Made by a program: the position numbers and the translations under genes. Source: an uncultured bacterium (GTDB lineage: Bacteria > Verrucomicrobiota > Kiritimatiellia > RFP12 > UBA1067). Taken from it: 6,306 nt of DNA. Below are positions 1-6,290 of the stretch, one piece after another (position 1 is the first letter of the stretch; each line of letters starts with the position of its first letter). The stretch is taken from NCBI GenBank assembly GCA_902779075.1, contig CACZAK010000248.1, positions 1 to 6,306 on the forward strand. The letters run 5' to 3'. The notes below the pieces were generated by a model. That model searched no databases, was not told the origin of the DNA, and worked only from the letters and a program-made list of their open reading frames with translations.

Positions 1-53
1 GCGAACGGCGCCTGCGTGGGCGCCGAACCGAATGGGTCCGTGAGCTTGAACAT
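1..53 (-). CDS. Start of an unidentified gene downstream of the XRE-cupin regulator (partial, cut by window edge)
   Basis: Reading the minus strand, an ATG at 53-51 opens a frame that runs off the window without a stop, encoding MFKLTDPFGSAPTQAPF. A GGGAG Shine-Dalgarno sequence lies at 64-60, six bases before the ATG. The regulator's stop codon (69-67) is only 13 bases upstream, so the two are probably cotranscribed. Only about 17 residues are visible and I do not recognise them. A gene cotranscribed with an XRE-cupin regulator is often its metabolic target, but nothing here shows its identity. The alternative is non-coding sequence: a 7-bp inverted repeat at 6-25 falls inside the frame. Confidence 0.5.
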   Translation of the reverse strand, partial: MFKLTDPFGSAPTQAPF

Positions 54-66
54 GTGGGACTCCCTG

Positions 67-630
67 TTAGAACGGCAGGAACACGATGCCGTAGATCGAA
101 GCGGGCTTGCCATCTAGTGCGCGCAGCGAGTGCGTCACGACGCTGTTGTAGTAGGCTGTGTCGCCCGCGTGCAGCACCGTGGTCTCGGGACCGTAGGTGA
201 GTTCCACCGAGCCGGCGAGGACGATGATCAGCTCCTCGCCCTCATGGCTGGACGGCGACGTGGGCGCGTTCGCGGTGAACTCGATGCGGAAGGGGTCCAT
301 GTGGCGGTCGGGCTTGCCGATCGCGAGCGAATAGTAGGCGTAACCTGCCGGGTTTTCACCTTCGTGGGCCACCTTGACGGAGGAAAGCTGGTCGGCGCGG
401 GTGATGATGGGGTCGGGCTTGAACTGGTCGTCCATGAACGTGCCAAGGCGCTGGCCGAGCGCGCGGGAGAGTTTTGTGAGTACGCCCAGCGCGGGCAACA
501 CCTCGCCGTCCTCGATTGAGGCGATCACGGCCACCCCCACGCCGCTCTTCTCTGCCAGGTCGGCGAGCGTCATCTTCAGGTTCTCGCGGTACTTCTTGAT
601 CCGCGTCCCCACTTTGTTCTCGTTAGCCAT
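67..630 (-). CDS. XRE-family transcriptional regulator with C-terminal cupin sensor domain
   Basis: Predicted cytoplasmic DNA-binding regulator of 187 residues. Residues about 7-61 form a lambda-repressor-type helix-turn-helix (VGTRIKKYRENLKMTLADLAEKSGV starts it; the recognition helix follows around VAVIASIEDG). Residues about 116-183 form a single cupin barrel with the SSHEGEEL..VLAGSVEL motif, the usual form in HTH-cupin regulators, where the barrel binds a small ligand or metal. The length is typical for this family. I chose the ATG at 630-628 because GGAAG lies six bases upstream and the HTH begins just after it. A longer in-frame start at 720 would add 30 unconserved residues and run through the predicted promoter. 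It is divergent from the peptidase operon and followed 13 bases later by another minus-strand start. Ligand and regulon cannot be read from sequence. Confidence 0.93.
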   Translation of the reverse strand: MANENKVGTRIKKYRENLKMTLADLAEKSGVGVAVIASIEDGEVLPALGVLTKLSRALGQRLGTFMDDQFKPDPIITRADQLSSVKVAHEGENPAGYAYYSLAIGKPDRHMDPFRIEFTANAPTSPSSHEGEELIIVLAGSVELTYGPETTVLHAGDTAYYNSVVTHSLRALDGKPASIYGIVFLPF

Positions 631-633
631 TTT

Positions 634-641
634 CTTCTTCC
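634..641 (-). promoter_or_regulatory. Ribosome binding site deciding the regulator start
   Basis: The minus strand reads GGAAGAAG just before AAAATG. GGAAG (641-637) ends six bases from the ATG at 630. This supports the short start over the in-frame ATG at 720. Confidence 0.65.
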
Positions 642-662
642 AATTAGCTGTAAAACGCGCAT

Positions 663-691
663 ATTTTACACCAATTCCCCCGTTTGGGCAA
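663..691 (-). promoter_or_regulatory. Sigma70-type promoter of the XRE-cupin regulator
   Basis: On the minus strand, TTGCCC (691-686, 4 of 6 match to TTGACA) and TAAAAT (668-663, 5 of 6 match to TATAAT) are separated by exactly 17 bases. Transcription would begin near 656, giving a leader of about 26 bases that contains the Shine-Dalgarno sequence. The spacer contains one copy of an 11-base repeat that also occurs near the opposite promoter. Confidence 0.6.
675..685 (+). repeat. Direct repeat copy 1, candidate operator (TTCCCCCGTTT)
   Basis: This copy is identical to 775-785, with starts exactly 100 bases apart. It fills most of the -35/-10 spacer of the regulator's own promoter, abutting the -35 box, where a bound protein would block polymerase. 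The operator role is inferred. Confidence 0.45.
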
Positions 692-774
692 GCATAAACG
701 CCGCAGAATCGCTCGTACATAAATCGCTCGGCGCACCCAGTACTGCGCGAAGTCGGGAAAGAAGGACGCGGTGT

Positions 775-785
775 TTCCCCCGTTT
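775..785 (+). repeat. Direct repeat copy 2, candidate operator (TTCCCCCGTTT)
   Basis: Second exact copy of the 11-base repeat, in the same orientation. It lies 11 bases upstream of the -35 element of the rightward promoter, a position compatible with activation or with repression by contact. Binding by the neighbouring XRE-cupin protein is a hypothesis. Confidence 0.4.
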
Positions 786-796
786 CTCGTCCAGGG

Positions 797-825
797 TTGC
801 GGTGAGGGCGGATATATGGTAAAAT
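797..825 (+). promoter_or_regulatory. Promoter of the metzincin operon, predicted to give a leaderless mRNA
   Basis: TTGCGG (797-802, the TTG matching) is followed after 17 bases by TAAAAT (820-825, 5 of 6), which is preceded by TGG, making an extended -10 element. The usual start of transcription six to seven bases after the -10 box falls at about 832, the A of the predicted ATG. There is no room for a Shine-Dalgarno sequence on such a transcript. Confidence 0.55.
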
Positions 826-831
826 ACAGAC

Positions 832-2721
832 ATGAAATCGTGCCTAATCTTTTTTACGATACTCATTTTGGCCTTCTCGGCCAAGGAGTGTGGTGCTATT
901 GCCGCCTGTCGGACTCTGCGTCCCGATCCGGCGGCTTGGGCCGAACGCATGGAGCGTTCGGCTTCGGGCAGCACGTCATCGCCGAGGTTGCTTGCATCCA
1001 ATAGAGCTGAGACGCGGCTTGACGTCGTCGATGTGTTGGTTGCATTCGATATCTCGGCGCAGAGGTGGCTTTCCGACAATGGCAAGGGTACGCCGGAGGA
1101 GTATGCCTTGAACAAGGTTCGCGAGATGAACGTATGCTTGGCTAACTCCTACATCGACAAATTCAAGTTTCGCCTTGCCGGGACGGTGCGCGTAGGCGAA
1201 GACGCGTCATTGCTGCGTGACGCCTATGGGGACGTTGACTTGCAGTCTATTCTTGTGGATCGCCTTGTTAACGAGCGCGGATATGTTGTGGCGAGCGGAG
1301 AGTGGGCGAAGGTCACCGACAAGCGGGAGGAACTTGGAGCGGACATTGTCAGCGTACTTGTCGACGCCGGGGATTACGGAAACATCGGGCTTGGCTTCTC
1401 TCTTGAGGATAGCGAGGGGAACATGGAGTCGAGCAACCCTGCGCTGATACCCGAGTTTGGCGACTGGGCCTACAGCGTGTGCAGCATCCGCGTGGTGGAC
1501 ATGGATCATTCCATGCTGCATGAAATCGGTCACAACATGGGTTGCGGGCATCCGAACGCCCTGTGTACGTATCCTGGGGCCATGTACCTCGGACCCCAGC
1601 TGTACTCGTATTCCTCTGGGTTCTACGCATGGATTGGCGGTGAAGGCTATTACACCGTAATGTGCTATAACTTTGGCGGGTTGCTTCCAGACGGCTCGTA
1701 TGATCCACACGCCCGCTTCACCGAACTGCCGTGTTTCTCGTCACCGCAGCTGTCATACGGCGGTGTTGCCCTTGGCACGCCTTACAACGACAACCGCCAG
1801 ACGCTGCTCAACACTTGTGCCTACGTGGCGCAGTACCGGGCTTCCAAATTGCCGGCGGATGCCTCCGCCGGTATGGATGGTGCAAAATCCTCCGGCATTG
1901 TTACGGGCGGAGGCAGTTTGGCAACGCGCGTGTTTTCGACGGAGTTCAGGCCTGCGCAGGCCGTCAAAGGCGTTGCCCCGTACGTCGGCGCCGCATACAA
2001 CGGCCAAAGGCCCATTGCCATCATATCCCTCAAGTGCGGCAAGACTGCCACAGGCGGAAAGCTTGCCGGCACGAGCAAGGTTTCCGCCACTGTGACGGGG
2101 CTTGACGGCAGGCAGAAGAAATCGCCTACCGTTAACGTGGCCTGTGGCTACGATGCCAAGGCGGTATTTAACGTCAAGAACTGGGGCAGGCTTTTGCTGA
2201 CTCTTGGTGGTGAGGGATTTGTTGGCTCGCTTGGAAACATGTACGGCGCAAGGTCGGTGTCTGCAGGTGGTGCCTGGCCGCATGCCAATGCAGTCGTTGA
2301 CGTAGACTTTGGTTCCGTAACGGGGACGTTGCCGTCCGGAACGCTTGTTGAACTGTTGCCCACGGGGAAGGGTGCCGAACCCGTCTTAAATGCCAACGGA
2401 AAGTGGAAATTTGCGCCTGCGGCGACTGTGAAGTACGTGGCCACGAGGAACGGTGCGGGGGGCGAGGCCACATACGAGCTTCAGGGGATTTCCGATCCGC
2501 AGAAGACCAACCGTTCGGCGATGAGGCTAACATATAATGCCAAGAAAGGCACATTCTCAGGCTCGTTCAAGGTCTATGTTTTGGACACGTCCGGAACGAA
2601 GCCCCGTCTTAGGAAACATTCGGTCAAGGTGTCGGGCATCGTGGTGGATTCGGTCGGCTACGGCAAGGCCGAAATCAAGAAAATCGGAAGTTTCCAGGTA
2701 ACAGTAGGACCTCGGCAGTGA
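832..2721 (+). CDS. Secreted metzincin zinc metallopeptidase (reprolysin-like) with duplicated C-terminal beta module
   Basis: Predicted exported zinc endopeptidase of 629 residues. Residues 1-24 form a Sec signal peptide (hydrophobic LIFFTILILAFSA, likely cleavage after AIA). The catalytic domain spans about 60-340. The metzincin site is HEIGHNMGCGH at 230-240, with His230, His234 and His240 as zinc ligands and Glu231 as base. The Met-turn is YYTVMCYN with Met277. The end of the domain (SSPQLSYGGVALGT, then NTCAYVAQYR) resembles reprolysin-like bacterial peptidases. Several cysteines (217, 238, 245, 278, 301, 329) suit disulfides in an exported protein. Residues about 380-480 and 564-627 look like two divergent copies of one beta-rich module, perhaps for surface attachment. 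No PEP-CTERM or sortase signal is seen. The ATG at 832 is chosen because it starts the signal peptide, although no ribosome binding site precedes it. The substrate is unknown. Confidence 0.9.
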   Translation: MKSCLIFFTILILAFSAKECGAIAACRTLRPDPAAWAERMERSASGSTSSPRLLASNRAETRLDVVDVLVAFDISAQRWLSDNGKGTPEEYALNKVREMNVCLANSYIDKFKFRLAGTVRVGEDASLLRDAYGDVDLQSILVDRLVNERGYVVASGEWAKVTDKREELGADIVSVLVDAGDYGNIGLGFSLEDSEGNMESSNPALIPEFGDWAYSVCSIRVVDMDHSMLHEIGHNMGCGHPNALCTYPGAMYLGPQLYSYSSGFYAWIGGEGYYTVMCYNFGGLLPDGSYDPHARFTELPCFSSPQLSYGGVALGTPYNDNRQTLLNTCAYVAQYRASKLPADASAGMDGAKSSGIVTGGGSLATRVFSTEFRPAQAVKGVAPYVGAAYNGQRPIAIISLKCGKTATGGKLAGTSKVSATVTGLDGRQKKSPTVNVACGYDAKAVFNVKNWGRLLLTLGGEGFVGSLGNMYGARSVSAGGAWPHANAVVDVDFGSVTGTLPSGTLVELLPTGKGAEPVLNANGKWKFAPAATVKYVATRNGAGGEATYELQGISDPQKTNRSAMRLTYNAKKGTFSGSFKVYVLDTSGTKPRLRKHSVKVSGIVVDSVGYGKAEIKKIGSFQVTVGPRQ

Positions 2722-2737
2722 TTGGCGGTGGGCGAGT

Positions 2738-3571
2738 ATGGTTAAAGTAAAACATCTGATGGGATATGTCCTTGCTTTGCTGGTTCTGGCGGCAGTCGTG
2801 GTGATGTGCGTAATCGGCCGTGGGTCCGATGCGGGCGATTCGGAGCCAGGCGAGGAGCAGAATGGGACGCTTCGGGCAGTCGGCGAGCCGGTATCGCGGC
2901 GACCGGCCTCAGCTCGTTCGCCAACTTCAAGGAAGCGGGCCGACCGAAAGCGTCGGCCTCGCCGTGTAGATATGGCAGGGGCTGACTTGGACGACGGTGG
3001 GGATGAGGATGAAATGTCTCCTGAAGACAGACGCTTGATGGACTCCATTGAGCAGGGGAGGGACGATGACGACCTGGATCGGCTGGTGAAACTCATTCCC
3101 GAGGTCTCCGCCTCGACGAATGCGGAGGTTCGGGCTGAGCTTGTGGATGCCATAGGATGGTTTGACGTGAAGGGCATGAACCACCTGCTGCCGTTCATGG
3201 CAGACCCGGACGACGACGTGCGCGAGAGCGCGATTGACAACTGGACGTCCGCGCTGGGAGAGGTGGAGGACGAGAAGATGCGTGCCCAGATGGTTGGTGC
3301 AGTAATGCAGGTCTTAACTGACGAGGATGCGCTGGAGTCCATGGTGAACGAACTGATCGACATGGACGAGAGGATTGCCCTGCAGACGCTGGTCGACGTC
3401 ATCGAGGGCGGAAAGGCCGCGTCACAGGGCATAGCCGCCGCGCGGGAACAGTACGAGTTCCTGACGGGCGAGGAATACACGACCATCGATGCGGCTAACC
3501 AGTGGTTGGCTGAGAACTATGAGCCGCCGGAACAGGAGTCCGATGCTGTCGGCGGAGAGCGGAAACAGTAA
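2738..3571 (+). CDS. Membrane-anchored HEAT-repeat protein of unknown function
   Basis: A 277-residue protein with one N-terminal transmembrane helix (about residues 7-26, YVLALLVLAAVVVMCVI) after a short basic start, so the rest is probably outside the cytoplasm. No cleavage site is evident. Residues 28-88 form a charged linker, first rich in Arg, Pro and Ser, then acidic (DLDDGGDEDE). Residues about 100-235 are helical and HEAT-like: VRAELVDAIGWF at 131-142 and VRESAIDNW at 161-169 are the clearest units, with weaker ones at about 183-235. HEAT arrays are usually protein-binding scaffolds and no catalytic motif is seen. The gene starts 16 bases after the peptidase stop, with only a weak G-rich ribosome binding site, and its stop abuts the next ATG. 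Cotranscription with the sugar phosphotransferase suggests a role in assembly of the polysaccharide machinery; this is inference. Confidence 0.85.
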   Translation: MVKVKHLMGYVLALLVLAAVVVMCVIGRGSDAGDSEPGEEQNGTLRAVGEPVSRRPASARSPTSRKRADRKRRPRRVDMAGADLDDGGDEDEMSPEDRRLMDSIEQGRDDDDLDRLVKLIPEVSASTNAEVRAELVDAIGWFDVKGMNHLLPFMADPDDDVRESAIDNWTSALGEVEDEKMRAQMVGAVMQVLTDEDALESMVNELIDMDERIALQTLVDVIEGGKAASQGIAAAREQYEFLTGEEYTTIDAANQWLAENYEPPEQESDAVGGERKQ

Positions 3572-4990
3572 ATGTTCAAGCAGGGCAGGATAAGGGTTTT
3601 CGCGCTGGGCTTGGCTGATGCTTTATGCATTGCCATCGCCTGGACGTCGGTCGTCCTTGCCTACTGGCGAGTGTCGGGAGGATATACGCCAAGCCTGTAT
3701 CTGGATTTCTGGCCGGTCGTACCGGTGTTCGTTATCCTCAACGCCATGCTTGGGCTATACCATGGAAGCTGGATGTACCCTGCGGCGCCATTGCCGCCAG
3801 TGGAGGAGATGCGCCGCCTGATGCTCTCCGCCTTGATCTTGCATCTGGCCGTAGTTACCGTCCTCGTCATGCTGTTCCAGACGATGCAGGGGTACTCGCG
3901 CATGGTCGTCGCAATATCGGGAATCCTTACCGCCGTCCTCGCGCAGTCTGTGCGCAACTGGGCTCGGCGCGTCCTCTTCAGCTTGCATTATGGCCAGATA
4001 CCGGTGTTTCTGGCCGGCGCGGGAGATGTCGGCCGCCGAGTGGCGGCCATCCTCAAAAATGACGCCTATACGGGGTTCAGAATCGAGGGCTATTTCAACG
4101 ACACAGGGAAGGCCCGAGCCGGCCGCCTGGGCGTTGACGGCATCCCGTGCTTAGGCAAGTTGAAGGACATCGTGCCGGAGGCGACGCGGCGCGACGTCAA
4201 GATACTGCTCGCCTGTCAGGATGAGCGTCTGTTCCGCTGCCAGATGAAGGAATTCTCGGCGTGGTTCACGTATATCGAGTTTCTTCCGACCGCGAATGCA
4301 TTTCCCGTGTTCGGGGCAAGGGTCGTCACCTTCGACGGCCTTGGCGGGCTGGAGATGGTCAACCAGGCGCGCAAGCGAGTCCTAAGATTCCAGAAGTGGG
4401 TACTTGACCGTGTTTTGGCCCTGTTTGCATTCGTGCTTGCGATTCCACTCTTCGTCGTCATTCCCATTTTGATCAAATTGACGAGCAGAGGCCCTGTGTT
4501 CTACCGGCAGGAACGTCTAGGACGCCATGGGAAGCCTTTCCGCCTGTGGAAGTTCAGGTCCATGCACGCAGATGCGGACGAACGGCTAAAGCACCTCATA
4601 GCCGACGATCCAAAGGTGGCGGATGAATGGGCGAACAACTTCAAGCTCGCGGACGATCCGCGCGTGACCTTGCTTGGACGTTTCCTGCGGCGGACCTCCC
4701 TTGACGAGCTGCCGCAGCTCTTCAACGTCCTGCGTGGAGAAATGGCGTTGATAGGTCCGCGTCCCATCGTGGAGGACGAGGTCAAATACTATGGCACGTC
4801 ATACGAGACGTTTTCATCCGTCCGTCCTGGAGTCACTGGCCTCTGGCAGGTGTCGGGCCGCAGCGACACTGATTACGATCGCCGCGTGGCGCTCGATACA
4901 TACTACGTCCTCAACTGGTCGCCGTGGATGGACATCTGGATACTCATCAGGACCGTCCTTGCCGTCCTGTTAATGCGCGGTGCCCGGTGA
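3572..4990 (+). CDS. WbaP-type undecaprenyl-phosphate sugar phosphotransferase (polyprenyl glycosylphosphotransferase)
   Basis: Integral membrane enzyme of 472 residues that would transfer a sugar 1-phosphate from a UDP-sugar to undecaprenyl phosphate, the first step of exopolysaccharide, capsule or O-antigen synthesis. Four predicted transmembrane helices (about 8-31, 43-63, 85-105 and 110-128) precede a Rossmann-like domain with GAGDVG at 149-154. The C-terminal catalytic sugar-transferase domain starts at about 275 with a membrane re-entrant helix. It carries RQERLGRHGKPF (312-323), KFRSM (327-331), the catalytic Asp378-Glu379 pair in SLDELPQ, and GPRPIVEDE (395-403). The last motif resembles WbaP/RfbP galactose-1-phosphate transferases, but the substrate cannot be fixed from this. 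All three regions are intact and of usual length. The ATG directly follows the TAA of the HEAT gene, with a purine-rich GGAGAG at 3554-3559, so translation is probably coupled. Confidence 0.94.
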   Translation: MFKQGRIRVFALGLADALCIAIAWTSVVLAYWRVSGGYTPSLYLDFWPVVPVFVILNAMLGLYHGSWMYPAAPLPPVEEMRRLMLSALILHLAVVTVLVMLFQTMQGYSRMVVAISGILTAVLAQSVRNWARRVLFSLHYGQIPVFLAGAGDVGRRVAAILKNDAYTGFRIEGYFNDTGKARAGRLGVDGIPCLGKLKDIVPEATRRDVKILLACQDERLFRCQMKEFSAWFTYIEFLPTANAFPVFGARVVTFDGLGGLEMVNQARKRVLRFQKWVLDRVLALFAFVLAIPLFVVIPILIKLTSRGPVFYRQERLGRHGKPFRLWKFRSMHADADERLKHLIADDPKVADEWANNFKLADDPRVTLLGRFLRRTSLDELPQLFNVLRGEMALIGPRPIVEDEVKYYGTSYETFSSVRPGVTGLWQVSGRSDTDYDRRVALDTYYVLNWSPWMDIWILIRTVLAVLLMRGAR

Positions 4991-4994
4991 GTTG

Positions 4995-5023
4995 AACTGG
5001 TATGCGCTGCCGAAAACTGGTAT
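4995..5023 (+). repeat. Two direct copies of AACTGGTAT, 20 bases apart
   Basis: AACTGGTAT occurs at 4995-5003 and again at 5015-5023, starting 20 bases apart, close to two helical turns. The second copy overlaps the TATAAT box of the rmlB promoter. The first could be a degenerate upstream -10 box (TGGTATGCG) or half of a paired protein-binding site. Confidence 0.5.
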
Positions 5024-5026
5024 AAT
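5018..5026 (+). promoter_or_regulatory. Extended -10 promoter of rmlB
   Basis: TGGTATAAT is a perfect extended -10 element. No good -35 hexamer stands 16-19 bases upstream, and TTGAAC at 4992-4997 is too far (23 bases). Extended -10 promoters can work without a -35 box. Transcription would start near 5033, leaving a leader of about 43 bases that includes the ribosome binding site. This gives rmlB its own promoter in addition to possible readthrough from the upstream operon. Confidence 0.6.
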
Positions 5027-5060
5027 GTAACCGCCTTTCAGGAAAACAGAACGAAAAGTT

Positions 5061-5066
5061 AAGGAG
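5061..5066 (+). promoter_or_regulatory. Strong ribosome binding site of rmlB
   Basis: AAGGAG lies nine bases before the ATG at 5076. It is the best Shine-Dalgarno sequence in the window and fixes the start codon. Confidence 0.8.
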
Positions 5067-5075
5067 AACCCAGCT

Positions 5076-6167
5076 ATGACATACGCAAAACGCTGCATCG
5101 TGACCGGCGCCGCCGGATTCATCGGATCGGCCCTTGCGCGCCTCCTCCTCAAGGAGACGGACGCCACCGTGCTTGTCGTCGACAAGCTCACATACGCGGG
5201 CGTTCCTGAATCGCTGCAAGAGGTTGGTCTTGACCCCAAGGCGCTCACCTCATCCAATCCGCGGCTCTCTTTCTTGAAGGCCGACATCTGTGATGCGGCG
5301 GCGATGGACCGGGCGTTTGCGGAGTTCAGGCCAGACACGATCTTCCACCTCGCGGCGGAATCGCACGTGGACCGCTCGATTGACGGCCCGGGCGAGTTCA
5401 TTCGCACCAACGTGACTGGCACGGCGACGCTCCTGCAGGCCGCGCTTGCCTACTGGCGGACGCTGGATGACGCCGGAAAGGCCGCGTTCCGCTTCCAGCA
5501 CATCAGCACGGACGAGGTCTACGGCACGCTTGGCGACACTGGGTTCTTCACGGAGAAGACGCCCTATTCGCCACACTCGCCCTACTCCGCATCAAAGGCA
5601 GCGAGCGACCACCTCGTCAGGGCCTGGCACGATACGTACGGCCTTCCCACGCTTATCACCAACTGCTCGAACAACTACGGTCCGTACCACTTCCCGGAGA
5701 AGCTCATCCCGCTGATCATCCTCAACTGCCTTGACGGCAAGCCGCTCCCCGTGTACGGTAAGGGCGCGAACGTGCGTGACTGGCTCTACGTCGAGGATCA
5801 TGCACGCGCGTTGCTGCTCGTGAACGAGAAGGGCGTTCCCGGCGAGACGTACAATGTGGGCGGACATAATGAACGCACGAATCTTGAAGTCGTGAAGACG
5901 GTGTGCGCAATCCTCGATGACCTCAAGCCGCGCGCGGACGGGACGAAGTACGATTCGCTCATCACGTTCGTCGCCGACCGCCCCGGCCATGACCTTCGCT
6001 ATGCGATCGATCCGGCGAAACTCATGACGGAGCTCGGCTGGAAACCGCGCGAGAATTTCGAGACGGGCATCCGCAAGACGGTCCAGTGGTACCTAGACAA
6101 CGAGTGGTGGTGGGGGCCAATCCATCGCGGCCGCTACGCGGGCGAACGCCTAGGTAGGGGAAAGTGA
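5076..6167 (+). CDS. rmlB: dTDP-glucose 4,6-dehydratase
   Basis: Cytoplasmic NAD-dependent extended short-chain dehydrogenase of 363 residues, the normal length for RmlB. It converts dTDP-glucose to dTDP-4-keto-6-deoxyglucose, the precursor of dTDP-rhamnose and other deoxysugars. The NAD-binding motif TGAAGFIGS is at 10-18, with Asp36 in VVDKLTYAG placed to bind the NAD ribose. The catalytic Thr145-Asp146-Glu147 triad lies in HISTDEVYG, and Tyr170 and Lys174 in [10 protein letters not shown]. The segments [10 protein letters not shown] and [18 protein letters not shown] are hallmark substrate-site sequences of this family. All key residues are present. It follows the sugar phosphotransferase by 85 bases, in the same direction, with its own promoter. 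No rmlA, rmlC or rmlD is in the window, so the final sugar cannot be told. Confidence 0.97.
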   Translation: MTYAKRCIVTGAAGFIGSALARLLLKETDATVLVVDKLTYAGVPESLQEVGLDPKALTSSNPRLSFLKADICDAAAMDRAFAEFRPDTIFHLAAESHVDRSIDGPGEFIRTNVTGTATLLQAALAYWRTLDDAGKAAFRFQHISTDEVYGTLGDTGFFTEKTPYSPHSPYSASKAASDHLVRAWHDTYGLPTLITNCSNNYGPYHFPEKLIPLIILNCLDGKPLPVYGKGANVRDWLYVEDHARALLLVNEKGVPGETYNVGGHNERTNLEVVKTVCAILDDLKPRADGTKYDSLITFVADRPGHDLRYAIDPAKLMTELGWKPRENFETGIRKTVQWYLDNEWWWGPIHRGRYAGERLGRGK

Positions 6168-6235
6168 CGGTCGGACGAGACAAGACCGGCGCGATGGGTT
6201 CCCTATATAGTGTCTGCCCATCAAAGGCTTGTTTT

Positions 6236-6290
6236 GGGCGCGGGCGCGGACTTTCGCAGCGCGCCCGCCGCCCTGCGGCGGCCTGAAAGT
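6236..6290. repeat. GC-rich nested inverted repeats downstream of rmlB
   Basis: GCCGCC (6267-6272) and GGCGGC (6277-6282) form a 6-bp stem with a CTGC loop. ACTTTC (6250-6255) pairs with GAAAGT (6285-6290) around it. GGGCGCG (6236-6242, overlapping a second copy at 6242-6248) can pair with CGCGCCC (6260-6266). No T-run follows, so a standard intrinsic terminator is not shown. It may be a REP-like element or a factor-dependent termination region. The stretch 6168-6235 holds nothing I can assign. Confidence 0.4.

Noticed and set aside
6..25. Inverted repeat CGGCGCC/GGCGCCG as terminator of the regulator gene
   Set aside because: No T-run follows it on the minus strand, and it lies inside an open frame with a good ribosome binding site.
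631..720. Longer start for the regulator at 720 adding 30 residues
   Set aside because: The extension crosses the predicted -10 and -35 boxes and the ribosome binding site, and it is not part of the HTH-cupin fold.
832..900. Lipoprotein signal in the metzincin (Cys20 or Cys26)
   Set aside because: The residues before Cys20 (SAKE) and Cys26 (IAA) do not fit a proper lipobox; a standard signal peptidase I site after AIA fits better.
666..1115. Minus-strand open frame of 149 codons across the divergent intergenic region
   Set aside because: It overlaps both promoters and the signal peptide coding region of the metzincin, and the product resembles no family.
2557..3486. Long minus-strand open frame of 309 codons opposite the HEAT gene
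   Set aside because: Its product is Ser/Thr/Arg-rich low complexity without a domain, it overlaps two well-supported plus-strand genes, and it has no promoter or ribosome binding site. It is a composition shadow of GC-rich coding sequence.
6206..6211. TATAGT as a -10 box after rmlB
   Set aside because: No -35 match at usual spacing, no TG extension, and no gene follows within the window.
6194..6286. Small plus-strand open frame of 30 codons after rmlB
   Set aside because: It has no ribosome binding site, and its second half simply translates the GC-rich inverted repeats into Arg/Ala-rich sequence.
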